NCBI GenBank assembly: GCA_021324395.1
Contig: JAJPJG010000007.1
Span: 23,911 to 87,910 of the forward strand
Source: Spartobacteria bacterium
GTDB taxonomy: Bacteria > Verrucomicrobiota > Verrucomicrobiia > Chthoniobacterales > Chthoniobacteraceae
Direction: 5' to 3'
Length of the DNA: 64,000 nt
Each line of letters starts with the position of its first letter. The stretch's first letter is position 1. Below are positions 55,954 through 64,000 of this stretch, one piece after another. The translations under genes were made by a program, and so were the position numbers. The notes under the pieces are model-generated. The model made no database searches. It was not told the DNA's origin and was given only the letters and a program-made list of their open reading frames with translations.

Positions 55954-56514
55954 TCAATTCAGCGGGTGGAGCTGATCGTTGAGCGGCTTGGTGTTAAGCG
56001 CGACGTTCAATTTCACCACGAGTGAATTGCCAAAGAAATCGAGCAGGACTTCGCTCTCGCGAATCTGCGCCAGCTTCCAGCCGGGCTGATTCGGCACCGG
56101 CACGGCATCGCCCTCGGCGAGTTCCTGGCCATTGATCACCGCGAGATGCGTCGCGCCGTCCAGCGAAATGCTGCTGACGTTAAACGTGCCGGGCTTTACC
56201 TCCGGCATCGGCACTTTCTTCGGCACGGGCGGCGGCGCGAAGATTTGTGCGGCGGCGGGCGGCAGTTGATTGAAATGCATCCAGATGGCCTTGATCTTGG
56301 CCTGCAGCATGACGCCGCTGACGGGCAAAATGATGAGCGCGGCCACGCCGATGCCGATGTAGATCGCGGTGCTGTTGCTCATGCCAAAAACCCCTTTTTT
56401 CAGCTTCACTTCAGGAGGCGGCGCGGCCTCCGGTTTCCTGCCGCCGGCAAGCGCGGCCGAGCTCAGCAATGGCGCTGAGGGCGCGTGGTTCTCGGCAATT
56501 TTCAGGGGCGGCAT
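55954..56514 (-). CDS. Single-pass membrane protein with GspB/GspC-like C-terminal region
   Basis: A 186-aa protein with one transmembrane helix (residues about 48-69; STAIYIGIGVAALIILPVSG) and a Pro-rich linker (about 84-102). The C-terminal domain reads SSISLDGATHLAVINGQELAEG, cut here as SSISLDGATHLAVINGQEL, then AEGDAVPV and VLLDFFGNSLVVKLNV. That pattern resembles the periplasmic homology region of type II secretion or pilus proteins such as GspC, GspB or MshK. This is inference from pattern only; no other secretion gene is adjacent. The ATG at 56514 is preferred; an internal start at 56382 just before the helix is possible. Confidence 0.6.
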   Translation of the reverse strand: MPPLKIAENHAPSAPLLSSAALAGGRKPEAAPPPEVKLKKGVFGMSNSTAIYIGIGVAALIILPVSGVMLQAKIKAIWMHFNQLPPAAAQIFAPPPVPKKVPMPEVKPGTFNVSSISLDGATHLAVINGQELAEGDAVPVPNQPGWKLAQIRESEVLLDFFGNSLVVKLNVALNTKPLNDQLHPLN

Positions 56515-56666
56515 GCAACTATGAGAAAGCAGCCGCCGTGCCCCATGGTTCCGGCCCCTATCGACCAGCGGAAGGAGAGACGGCTCGATGTCAGCGACCT
56601 CGGAGCAGGCGCAGCAGGTTGACGGCGCTGTTACTCTTCGCTGAACAGGCACCTCCTTCGCCCCTT

Positions 56667-59537
56667 ATGAAATCGCGCGCCTTCATTCTCCTCGCCGCAC
56701 TCCTCGCGGCCTGTCCGCAAATGCGCGGCGCCGAGGCCGGCCATCTCGTCGAGACACGGCTGCTCGATCCGCGCATTTATCCCGACGACGGACGGCGTCC
56801 GGTGAAACCTCCCGGCTGGGAATTGTTTGGGAACCAAACTCATTTTACGACCATGCGCAGGTTTCAGTCGAAGGATGGCCGGCTCGTGAATTTCGCGGAG
56901 GATTTCGAGCGCTACACGAAGACCTTCGACCTGGGCGATGTCATCTGGCCGAACGCGCGCTTTCTCACCGCGTCGAACATCCCGGAGATGGTCGCCGAGA
57001 TGAAGCGGCGCGGGCTTTTCCTCTATCAAATCTGGGGATACGTGCCCGGCTCCGGCCCCGACGTCTCGTGGCCGCAATTCCGTCTCTCGCCGGAAACTTC
57101 CGCGCTCTTTGAGTCGCAGCTCGGCGACCGCTGGCTGGGAATGGACATGGGCGAGCAGGATGGCCGCTACATCCTCGGTTTTTCCAATTCCGTCTCTCCG
57201 CTCGCCGACGACCGGCTTTCCCAGTTCCTGAGTTTTCACCGTTACATGGAGGGCATCGCCGACGATCTCGGCAACAAAACGTCCGGCCTCGCCGCCGTCT
57301 CCTGGGCGCATTACTACGGCAAGGAAGGAATCTTTACGATGGTCGGCGCCGAGACCGCGCAGGGGCATCCGAACGCGCAGGTCTTCTACGCTTTCAGCCG
57401 CGGCGCCGGGAAGCAATACGGCCTGCCGTGGTTCGGCAATGCTTCCATTTATAACCGATGGGGCTACAAGAGCTACGGCGAGGCGGGCAAGGACCACAGC
57501 TCCACGAAAGGCACCAGCCTCGCCCTGCTGAAGCGGCTGCTCTACAGTCATCTCCTCTACAATTGCGTGATCGCCGGCTACGAAGGCGGCTGGTTTCATG
57601 GCGACAGGCTCTCTCCCATCGGCCAACTCCAGCAGGCCGCGCAGAAATGGGTGCGTGCCCACGGCCAGCCCGGTGTCATGCAGACTCCCATCGCCGTGAT
57701 GCTCGATTTCACCGGCGGCTGGACTTTCCCCAGCTACAACAGCGTTCTCTACCGCGTCTGGGGCAACCTGCCCTACGGCCTGGGCGATTATCTCACCAAC
57801 AATATCCTCGGCCTCCTCTACCCGGGCTACCAGGATTCCTCGTTTTTCCATGATGAGTCCGGCTTCGCGACGGCCACGCCTTACGGTGACGCTGCCGATG
57901 TGCTGCTCAGCGACGCGCCGGGGTGGATTCTCGCCCGTTATCCGGTGCTCGTCGTCGCGGGAAATCTGCGCGGGGGCGCCGAAGTGCGCGACAAGCTCCG
58001 GGCCTATGTCGAGCAGGGCGGCAGGCTCTTCATCACCGCCGGTAGCTTGAAAAATCTCCCCGGCGGCCTCGCCGGCATCACCGTGGGCGGTCCCGCGAAA
58101 TCCTTCGCCGCCGGCCAGGCCATTGCCATCCGCGACACGACGCTGACCGAGAAGGAACCTTTCGAGCTGCTCCCGCTCGACGTTCCTGAAGGAGCGGAGA
58201 TTTTCGCCAAAGCGGGCGAAGTCCCCGCCGTCGTCAACGTCAGTGCGGGCCGTGGAGCGCTCACCGTCTTCGCCAGCCCGTTCGGCATCTCCGCCGAATC
58301 GATTGCGAAAGAACCGGTCACCCGCCCCGTGGACCAGGCGGTCGTCAATCCTTATCCTATGCTTGGCCACGTGGCCCGCGTGCTCGATACCGCCTTCCGC
58401 CGCGAGACGCTTTTCGAGGCGGGCGAAGGGCTGGCTGTCATCACCTGCCGTCGCTCCCCCGGCGATTACACCCTTGGCATTTCCAACAATGCCCTCGCGC
58501 CGCGTCCATTTCAGATCGTCTCCCGCGTCGGCAGGATCCAATCCATCGAAGAAATCCCGCTCGACCAGTCGGAGAAAACGGGCGTCGGCTACCTCCCCGA
58601 GGGCTTGGAAAAAAGCGACGTTGGCCACAGCGACGATCACACCATCGCCGGCGGTGATATCCGCATCTTCCATGTCTGCGTCGCCGAGACCGGTGTCGCC
58701 GAACTGCCCGCGCCCGCCCCGCCGCCTGCACCGCGGGGACGTTTCCTCGCGCTGCCGGGGCTCGCCGATCTTCAGGAGGAAATTCTCAGCCGGCCCACTT
58801 TTTTCGAGCACTTCGACGGCGTAAGCCTCGACTGGAAATACCTCGCCGTCCGCGACACCCCGCAGGTGCAGCGCGAGGCAGCGTGGCTCGCCCGCCAGAA
58901 AGTCCGCCTCGTCGTGGACCTCAGTTCCGGCGTGAATCTCTTCCCCGATCTCCGCCTCGTGCGCAATTTTCCCGAGGAAGCCGGGCGCAGCCTCGCCGCA
59001 ATCCGCGACGTGATCGGGAAGATGAAGCTCTTCGGCGCACACGACCTCGTCATTCCTCTCCACACCCGCGCCGGCTATTACAGCGACGAGGAAACCCGGG
59101 AGGAATACGCCCACGCTCTCACGGAAATATGCCGGCCCGCCGATGACAACGGTATCACCGTCCACCTCCGCAATGCGCAGGGCAAAACCGGCTCGCCCGG
59201 CGATCTCCTCGACCTCGCCGACCGTGTCGCCGCGCCGAATTTAAAAATCGCCATCGCCAGCGGCCCCGTGCTCTCCGGCGGCGCTCCCGACGACAAACTC
59301 GCCGCGCGGCTCAAAGGCCGCATCGGCCTCTGTCTGGTGAGCACCCCGCGCAAAGACATCGCCGGCCGCACCTGGACATCCGACGCCCCGCTCGCCGGCA
59401 CCGATTTCGCGCCGAAGCTCGCCGCGTGGCTCCAGCTCGCGCCCGAAGCCCCGCTGATCCAAAGCGCCGTTTACCCGGATCAGGACGCGGAATATTACGA
59501 CGCAGTCGCGCTGGAGAAGGTCGTCCGCGCGAAATAG
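56667..59537 (+). CDS. Large exported protein: glycosidase-like domain plus isomerase-like TIM barrel
   Basis: A 956-aa exported protein that I cannot place in a named family. Signal sequence KSRAFILLAALLAAC with lipobox LAAC (Cys16). Residues about 30-600 look like a large TIM-barrel glycoside hydrolase with a following glutamine-amidotransferase-like or trimerisation-like segment (VLVVAGNLRGGAEVRDKLRAYV, then EQGGRLFITAGS), as in GH42-type enzymes. Conserved-looking aromatic/acidic segments are DMGEQDGRYI, AETAQGHP and GYEGGWFHGD. Residues about 715-956 resemble a xylose-isomerase-like (AP-endonuclease 2) barrel (FFEHFDGVSLDWKYLAVRD, LVIPLHTRAGYYSDEE). A polysaccharide-degrading role is inferred. 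The ATG at 56667 begins the signal peptide; the longer frame overlaps the divergent gene. Confidence 0.65.
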   Translation: MKSRAFILLAALLAACPQMRGAEAGHLVETRLLDPRIYPDDGRRPVKPPGWELFGNQTHFTTMRRFQSKDGRLVNFAEDFERYTKTFDLGDVIWPNARFLTASNIPEMVAEMKRRGLFLYQIWGYVPGSGPDVSWPQFRLSPETSALFESQLGDRWLGMDMGEQDGRYILGFSNSVSPLADDRLSQFLSFHRYMEGIADDLGNKTSGLAAVSWAHYYGKEGIFTMVGAETAQGHPNAQVFYAFSRGAGKQYGLPWFGNASIYNRWGYKSYGEAGKDHSSTKGTSLALLKRLLYSHLLYNCVIAGYEGGWFHGDRLSPIGQLQQAAQKWVRAHGQPGVMQTPIAVMLDFTGGWTFPSYNSVLYRVWGNLPYGLGDYLTNNILGLLYPGYQDSSFFHDESGFATATPYGDAADVLLSDAPGWILARYPVLVVAGNLRGGAEVRDKLRAYVEQGGRLFITAGSLKNLPGGLAGITVGGPAKSFAAGQAIAIRDTTLTEKEPFELLPLDVPEGAEIFAKAGEVPAVVNVSAGRGALTVFASPFGISAESIAKEPVTRPVDQAVVNPYPMLGHVARVLDTAFRRETLFEAGEGLAVITCRRSPGDYTLGISNNALAPRPFQIVSRVGRIQSIEEIPLDQSEKTGVGYLPEGLEKSDVGHSDDHTIAGGDIRIFHVCVAETGVAELPAPAPPPAPRGRFLALPGLADLQEEILSRPTFFEHFDGVSLDWKYLAVRDTPQVQREAAWLARQKVRLVVDLSSGVNLFPDLRLVRNFPEEAGRSLAAIRDVIGKMKLFGAHDLVIPLHTRAGYYSDEETREEYAHALTEICRPADDNGITVHLRNAQGKTGSPGDLLDLADRVAAPNLKIAIASGPVLSGGAPDDKLAARLKGRIGLCLVSTPRKDIAGRTWTSDAPLAGTDFAPKLAAWLQLAPEAPLIQSAVYPDQDAEYYDAVALEKVVRAK

Positions 59538-59689
59538 CGGATTCGCTTTTCCAGGCGCGCCTTCCGGAAGCGTCCGCAACTGAATGTGGACACGACACTG
59601 ATGCCCGCCGCGAGCATCGCCCACGTGGACGGCTCCGGCACGACGGCGGACTGGCTGTTATGGTTCACCGCCGACCAACCGACGTCGTG
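59495..59689 (-). pseudogene. Remnant of a PEP-CTERM protein: C-terminal sorting tail only
   Basis: A minus-strand frame open from 59689 (after an in-frame TAG at 59690-59692) to TAA at 59495 reads DVGWSAVNHNSQSAVVPEPS, then TWAMLAAGISVVSTF and a basic cluster GRFRKARLEKR. This is a PEP-CTERM signal: VPEPST, a hydrophobic helix and arginine-rich end, recognised by exosortase. There is no start codon and no upstream body; within 40 bp upstream lies an RHS fragment. The tail therefore looks like what is left after an insertion or deletion removed the rest. Its 3' end overlaps the end of the 956-aa gene. Confidence 0.75.
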
Positions 59690-59727
59690 CTAAGTGGCGA
59701 AGCTTGGCATTCGGTTTTCAAATTTCA

Positions 59728-60456
59728 TCAAAATCCACTTTTTTGCCACATTACAACTAAAGCCAACCATGCAATTATGCCGATGATTCCACCTATATCA
59801 TTTGCTGAATGCGTAAACTCAGAGTGAATTATTCGACCTGCAATACTCCACCCAACAATCGTTAGCGATCCATCTCCTATGATTTGCGAAGTTTCGCTTA
59901 GAAGCTGGTTGGCGTTGTCGTAAGCGTAAGTGAGGTTGCAGACATTGGAGTTGAGCGTCAGCAGCCGTCCCGCCGCGTCATACGTTTTGGTTGACCCGGG
60001 TGTGCCATCGCTCCAGCTATAACCGGTTTCACGATTCCGATTGTCATAGGTGCTTGTCTTTACCTGTCCGGCACGGGTCGTATAGGTCGCCAGATTGCCA
60101 ACGGCATCGGTGATGCGTGACCATGTTTCCGCCGCTGTCGTAGGCAAAATGGGTGACCTGACTCTTCGGATCGACGCTCTGGGTGAGCCGGTTCATGGTG
60201 TCGTAGCTGTTGGTCGTCACGCCATTGTCGGGGCGGGTCTCGGTGAGCTTATTGCCGGCGGCATCATAAGTCCATTGCGTTTTGTTTCCCAATGGATCGG
60301 TCGCGCTCGTTTTCCGGTTGCGGTTGTCGTAGGTGTAAACCCATGTCTTTCCTCGCGGAGCCGCAGCTTCAGTAGCGCTAACTGTCATGATTTCGGGCCG
60401 CGACGTATTAATAGCATTGTAGCTGTAGCTGTCTGTTATCGCCGCATTGGTGCCAA
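59728..60456 (-). pseudogene. Orphan RHS core fragment with deletion and frameshift
   Basis: Directly after the immunity-like gene, minus-strand sequence resumes RHS core similarity: GTNAAITDSYSYNAIN, then YTYDNRNRKTSATDPLGNK and ETRPDNGVTTNSYDTMNRLT. Compared with the intact RHS protein, about 40 residues are missing near 60110, and the frame changes there. It continues RAGQVKTSTYDNRNRETGYS and LLSETSQIIGDGS. It then leaves the core and ends with an unrelated tail containing a hydrophobic helix (IGGIIGIIAWLALVVM). Two overlapping frames (60388-60044 and 60147-59728) carry the pieces. This is a displaced core and tip remnant, not a functional gene. Confidence 0.8.
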
Positions 60457-60777
60457 TTACTCTCTACCCGTGCGGCTACGCATAACTTTTGTGTAGTATC
60501 GCATTTTCAATATCATCCCTGCCGTCAATGCAAGCCACAACACCACAGTCGTATTATGTCCAAAGATTTTTTGCGGGAGAAATGCCTTGGTGACAAGAAA
60601 GCGCGTCAATTGTGGAACTCCCAAGATAAATACCACTGTAAAAACTGGAGCAAGGTATTCGAACGTGGAGTTCCACCGTGTGACCTTTGCAATAAAGGCC
60701 GCAAGAATAATTATGAATACATAACCTAGCGCAGCCGCCACTATGAGCAAAACAGTCTCTTGACAGTAATCCTGCAT
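60457..60777 (-). CDS. Small three-helix membrane protein, putative RHS immunity protein
   Basis: A 106-aa protein with three predicted transmembrane helices (VLLIVAAALGYVFIIILAAF, then APVFTVVFILGVPQL, then TVVLWLALTAGMILKM). Its ATG is one nucleotide after the RHS stop (TGAGATG), the position normally held by the cognate immunity gene of a polymorphic toxin. I know no family for it. Its AT-rich composition matches the RHS C-terminus rather than the core. A membrane-embedded immunity protein would fit a membrane-acting toxin. The function is inferred from position and topology. Confidence 0.6.
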   Translation of the reverse strand: MQDYCQETVLLIVAAALGYVFIIILAAFIAKVTRWNSTFEYLAPVFTVVFILGVPQLTRFLVTKAFLPQKIFGHNTTVVLWLALTAGMILKMRYYTKVMRSRTGRE

Positions 60778-60778
60778 C

Positions 60779-63700
60779 TCAGTTAACGGGATATGTTACC
60801 CATGTTGGATTAAACCAGTCAGGATAAGCAGGTAAGTCGGGCTCTAAATCGCAATCATGAGGATGGTGCCGAGGGGGGCGGAGTGGGTTGCCTGGTCCGA
60901 GCGGATCGACAGGCGAATACGGGCGGAAATGGTCGATTGGGAATATAGGGGCGGGATATGGACTAGCACCACTTCCAGTAGGTCCGAAATTACCATCATG
61001 TCCGGCTAATGATCCTCCTCCAGAGCCAAAGCCGGAACCTCCTCCACCAGTAAATCCGCCGGACGTTAGACCGTCATAAAGACTTCCAACCCCAGAGCCG
61101 AAAGCCGCACCGATGGCTTTGCCAACAAATTCGGCACCTGGAAGCTCTGCAAGTCCTCTGACGCCCAAATCTACACCGGCAGCGAATTCTCCAAAGAGCG
61201 CCCCACCAGCGACAAAAGCCGCTTGGTTCAAATCAAAATTGAATGAACCGGATGTAAGTGAGTTATAAGTCACCTGCCCAGCTATATCTTCAAGCATACT
61301 AAAAGCAAAAGATGCAATTAAGCTTTCAGTTTCGGGGGTTACCGCACCAATAAAACCACCCGCGATCGCGCCGGAAATTATCGAATATGATAGGTTACCG
61401 TTTGATAATCCAGAGTAATATCCCCCGTATGCTCCGATGACGGCACCTCCAAAGGCGCCCCAAATTCCATATTGCCCTAGCGGGTCTATACAATTTGCTA
61501 CCGAGTTTGTTCCATATCTATAGTTATTCAAATCTCCAGATGCGAAACGAATAACATCTATCTGTAAAAATCTTCCCAAATCACCTGAATAAACCCGATT
61601 TCGATAATCATAGAGATGTATATCCTGGAGCCATTCTCTCCCTGTAAATAGAAACCGATTTCCGGTTGCGGAGGAACTTAGCGTATTACCACTGCCATCT
61701 TTGATGGTGACAGCGCCATACACATCATAGCTGTAGCCCTCTTCCACATTGCCGCTCATGTTGGTGATGCGCACCGTGCTCCCCAGCGCATCGTGATGGA
61801 AGAAGTGAGTTCCGTTACCATCGATCATTGCGATGATTTCATCGTTGATAGCTCCGTGGACGTAGCGCCTTAGCTCGCTATCGCTGCTGTTACGGTCCTG
61901 GAGAAGGTTCCAGCCATCGTAGAGATAATAGGTCGTGGAGCCGTTGATGGTCCTTTTCACGCAGCGGTTTCTTGCATCGTAGCTGAAGCTGGCGCTGACG
62001 GAGGAGGGGCCGGTGACGCTTATCAGCCGGTTTTGGGCATCGTAGGTGTAATTCCATGTCCCACCGGTGTTGTTGGCGGAGGTCAGGTTTCCGTTGTTGT
62101 CGTAGCCATAGTTGGTGACGGCGAGTTCGACGTTTCTCTGGGTGTATTGGTTGAGATTGTTGGTCGTGTAGGCGGTGGTCGTGGTATTTGTCTGCAAACT
62201 GGTGCGGTTGCCGACGGCATCGTAGGCGTAGCTGACATTACGACCGCTGCCGTAGCTGACGCCGGTGACCTGATCGATGGCATCGTAGCTGTAGCTGTCG
62301 GTCACAGCGGCGGTAGTGCCACTGGTCTCGGCGCGGCTGGTGCGATCGTTCACAGTGTTATAGGTGTAATCAAATTTTGCGAAACTCGTCGAGCCTTTCT
62401 TATTGTCGAGCGTCAGCAGGCGGTTGGCTTCATCATAGGTGTAGCTGGCACTCGTGCCGTTTTCCCAACTCTTGGAAATGCGATTGCCGTTCAGATCATA
62501 AGTATAGCTGGCGATCGGTGGCGGGCCGTCTGCGGTGATGGTGGCCATCTGGTTACGGCCGGTATAGGTGTAGCTTATCACACTTCCACCGGGATAAGTC
62601 AGGCTGGCGCGATTGCCGTCGGCATCGTAGCTGTAGCTGACCGTCTTGGCGGCTCCGTCGCCGGAAATCAGCGACGTTTCGCTCAGGAGCTGGTTCGCGT
62701 TGTCGTAAACATAGGTGAGATTGCTGACGCTCGAATTCAATGTCAGCAGTCTTCCGGCGGCATCATACGTTTTGGCCGCCCCGGGCGTGCCGTCGCTCCA
62801 CGTGTAAGCGGTCTCGCGGTTGCGGCTGTCGTAAGTGCTGGTCTTTACCTGACCGGCACGCGTGGCGTAAGTCGCAAGGTTTCCGAGGGCGTCGTAACTA
62901 TAGTTCTCATGGCTGCCGCCCGGATAGGTCATGGCCGTTTTTCTGTTGAGCAAATCGTAGCTGAATGCGTAGCTGTTACTCCGTGCATCGGTCAGGCTCG
63001 CGAGATTGCCGGCAGTGTCGTAACCGAACGTCGTGGTCTGGTTCTTCGGATCGGTGGTGCTGGTCAGCCGGTTCATGCTGTCGTAAACATTCGTTGTGAC
63101 GCCGTTGTCCGGGCGCTTCTCAGTCAAATTGTTTCCGTCCGCATCGTAAGTCCACTGCGTGGTGTGATTGAGCGGATCGGTGGCACTGATCTTCCAATTG
63201 CGATTATTGTAAGCGTAACTCCATACCTTGCCGAGCGGATCAGTGACGGACGTGAGATTTCCCACGGCATCGTAGCCATAGGTGGTCGTCGCCGCATCCT
63301 GTGTGTTCGCGCCAATGGTCTCACTCGTCTTCTGCCACTGGCTATCGTAGGCAATGGTCGTGGTCTTTCCGCTCGGCAGAATGATCTGTGTCGGCTTGGC
63401 ATCGACATGGCAGGAGCTGCACCCGCTCAGGCCGACACCATAGCTGTATTGCGTGGTGCGATTGAGCGGATCGGTTATGCTCGTAAGCCGATTATACTCG
63501 TCATAGGTATAGCTCCATGTCTTTCCAAGCTCATTGGTCATCGCGAGCTTGTTACCGTAGTTGTCGTAGGTGTAGCTCACAAAGTTCCCATCGGGATAAG
63601 TGATCTTTGTCGGCAGCCCGCGCTCGTTATATTGGTAGCTCGTGGTGTGATTGAGCGCATCAGTAACGCTCGCGAGCAGATCGTGGCTGTCGTAGGTGAA

Positions 63701-64000
63701 GGTGGTGACGTTATTGAGCGGATCGGTATGAGTGAGCCTCAAGCCGCGGTTATCGTAGCTATCGGTCTCGGTGCCGCCGTTGCGCAGGCGATGCGTGAGC
63801 ACTTCGCCAAAACTGTTGTAGGTAAACGTCTCGTAGCTTAAATCCGGGTAATCGATGCGCGTCGGTCTCCCGTTGCCGTCGCGGGTATAAGTCGTCGTGT
63901 GGCTCAGCTCATCCGTAATGCTGGCCGGAAAGAACGGCTTCGTTACGTCGGTAAAGGTAATCGTCCTCGTGGTATTATCCGGATTCGTGATGCTGTTGAT
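60779..64000 (-). CDS. RHS/YD-repeat protein with variable C-terminal domain (N-terminus beyond window)
   Basis: At least 1073 residues are encoded, the frame being open to the window edge. It has many YD repeats (YDANGN/YDxxNRL type) forming the RHS shell, then the core end YSYDVYGAVTIKD, TGNRFLFTGREWLQD, YDYRNRVYSGDLGRFLQIDV and NSVANCIDPLGQYG. After the DPLG boundary lies a C-terminal region of about 225 residues of a different character: glycine/alanine-rich hydrophobic segments (AFGGAVIGAYGGYYSG, GAIAGGFIGAV), a Gly/Ser linker (FTGGGGSGFGSGGG) and a Pro/His/Asp-rich end. In RHS systems this tip is the toxin. No known toxin motif is recognised. The delivery route (type VI, or Sec with self-display) cannot be told without the N-terminus. 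Confidence 0.88.
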   Translation of the reverse strand: MNSITNPDNTTRTITFTDVTKPFFPASITDELSHTTTYTRDGNGRPTRIDYPDLSYETFTYNSFGEVLTHRLRNGGTETDSYDNRGLRLTHTDPLNNVTTFTYDSHDLLASVTDALNHTTSYQYNERGLPTKITYPDGNFVSYTYDNYGNKLAMTNELGKTWSYTYDEYNRLTSITDPLNRTTQYSYGVGLSGCSSCHVDAKPTQIILPSGKTTTIAYDSQWQKTSETIGANTQDAATTTYGYDAVGNLTSVTDPLGKVWSYAYNNRNWKISATDPLNHTTQWTYDADGNNLTEKRPDNGVTTNVYDSMNRLTSTTDPKNQTTTFGYDTAGNLASLTDARSNSYAFSYDLLNRKTAMTYPGGSHENYSYDALGNLATYATRAGQVKTSTYDSRNRETAYTWSDGTPGAAKTYDAAGRLLTLNSSVSNLTYVYDNANQLLSETSLISGDGAAKTVSYSYDADGNRASLTYPGGSVISYTYTGRNQMATITADGPPPIASYTYDLNGNRISKSWENGTSASYTYDEANRLLTLDNKKGSTSFAKFDYTYNTVNDRTSRAETSGTTAAVTDSYSYDAIDQVTGVSYGSGRNVSYAYDAVGNRTSLQTNTTTTAYTTNNLNQYTQRNVELAVTNYGYDNNGNLTSANNTGGTWNYTYDAQNRLISVTGPSSVSASFSYDARNRCVKRTINGSTTYYLYDGWNLLQDRNSSDSELRRYVHGAINDEIIAMIDGNGTHFFHHDALGSTVRITNMSGNVEEGYSYDVYGAVTIKDGSGNTLSSSATGNRFLFTGREWLQDIHLYDYRNRVYSGDLGRFLQIDVIRFASGDLNNYRYGTNSVANCIDPLGQYGIWGAFGGAVIGAYGGYYSGLSNGNLSYSIISGAIAGGFIGAVTPETESLIASFAFSMLEDIAGQVTYNSLTSGSFNFDLNQAAFVAGGALFGEFAAGVDLGVRGLAELPGAEFVGKAIGAAFGSGVGSLYDGLTSGGFTGGGGSGFGSGGGSLAGHDGNFGPTGSGASPYPAPIFPIDHFRPYSPVDPLGPGNPLRPPRHHPHDCDLEPDLPAYPDWFNPTWVTYPVN

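Noticed and set aside
55681..56025. Open frames through array 3 that read as Arg/Trp-rich or Gln/Gly-rich heptad proteins
   Set aside because: Same by-product of a 21-bp period; no ribosome binding site or similarity, and one frame runs into the opposite-strand membrane protein gene.
56631..59165. 844-aa minus-strand frame opposite the large exported protein
   Set aside because: The plus strand has a signal peptide and domain-like motifs; the minus frame is compositionally odd and has no recognisable domains, as expected of a GC-rich shadow.
62033..63841. 602-aa plus-strand frame rich in Val/Ile/Gly
   Set aside because: It is the antisense of the YD-repeat coding region; repeats on the real strand create a repetitive shadow.

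Overview
The window looks like a chromosomal piece of a Verrucomicrobiota bacterium, most likely in or near Spartobacteria/Chthoniobacterales. The main reason is a complete Verru_Chthon cassette (D, B, C, A) at 9.9-17.1 kb. Supporting signs are a PEP-CTERM sorting-tail remnant, a GntR/LacI-type hybrid regulator, LL-diaminopimelate aminotransferase and a homodimeric glycyl-tRNA synthetase. No organism name can be given from sequence alone. LAYOUT. 1-4.6 kb: peptide degradation (start of an Xaa-Pro aminopeptidase, a secreted S9 peptidase, a DUF885 metallopeptidase-like protein). 4.9-7.1 kb: a GH43-like secreted glycosidase divergent from a GntR-LacI-type regulator. 7.1-7.5 kb: a 21-bp tandem array. 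7.6-17.1 kb: one tight six-gene operon on the minus strand running Verru_Chthon D, B, C, A, an exported 281-aa protein, and a flavin-dependent tryptophan-halogenase-like enzyme. 17.6-19.9 kb: CHASE3/PAS histidine kinase overlapping an Rcp1-like response regulator, then tRNA-Ser(UGA). 20.2-27.2 kb: exopolysaccharide or O-antigen cluster (GT2, four GT4, a Wzy-like polymerase). 27.3-33.3 kb: superoxide dismutase, di-haem oxidoreductase, dapL, rplI-dnaB and a lipase-like hydrolase. 33.7-45.2 kb: housekeeping genes (glyS, mutL, zwf-opcA, smpB-rpoZ, the rpmH-rnpA-yidD-yidC-khpB block, a thioredoxin-fold protein, a PA0069-type radical SAM protein). 45.2-50.3 kb: minus-strand run of a small lipoprotein, msrA, proB, proA and two sugar-type ABC permeases. 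50.4-55.6 kb: topoisomerase IB, TreZ, a NarL-type regulator and a LigD-type ATP-dependent ligase. 56-59.5 kb: a GspB/GspC-like membrane protein and a large exported two-domain protein. 59.5-64 kb: a PEP-CTERM gene remnant, a decayed orphan RHS core fragment, a three-helix putative immunity protein and a large RHS/YD-repeat protein that runs off the window. HOW THE PARTS RELATE. The halogenase operon is the best candidate for an undescribed system: pseudopilin-like proteins, a giant surface protein, an exported partner and a halogenase are separated by at most 6 nt throughout. A second pattern is that tandem arrays with a 21-bp (or doubled, about 42-bp) period fill every tail-to-tail gene junction longer than 20 bp that lies between two intact genes, at 7.1, 33.4 and 55.7 kb. 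None was seen in divergent or co-directional gaps. This suggests a role at convergent transcription ends (termination or supercoil handling) rather than protein coding. The RHS locus has the usual architecture of a polymorphic toxin with a cognate immunity gene and a displaced core remnant. Base composition is visibly lower in GC on the left (to about 17 kb) and at the RHS C-terminus and immunity gene than in the 20-59 kb block; I judged this by eye and did not compute it.
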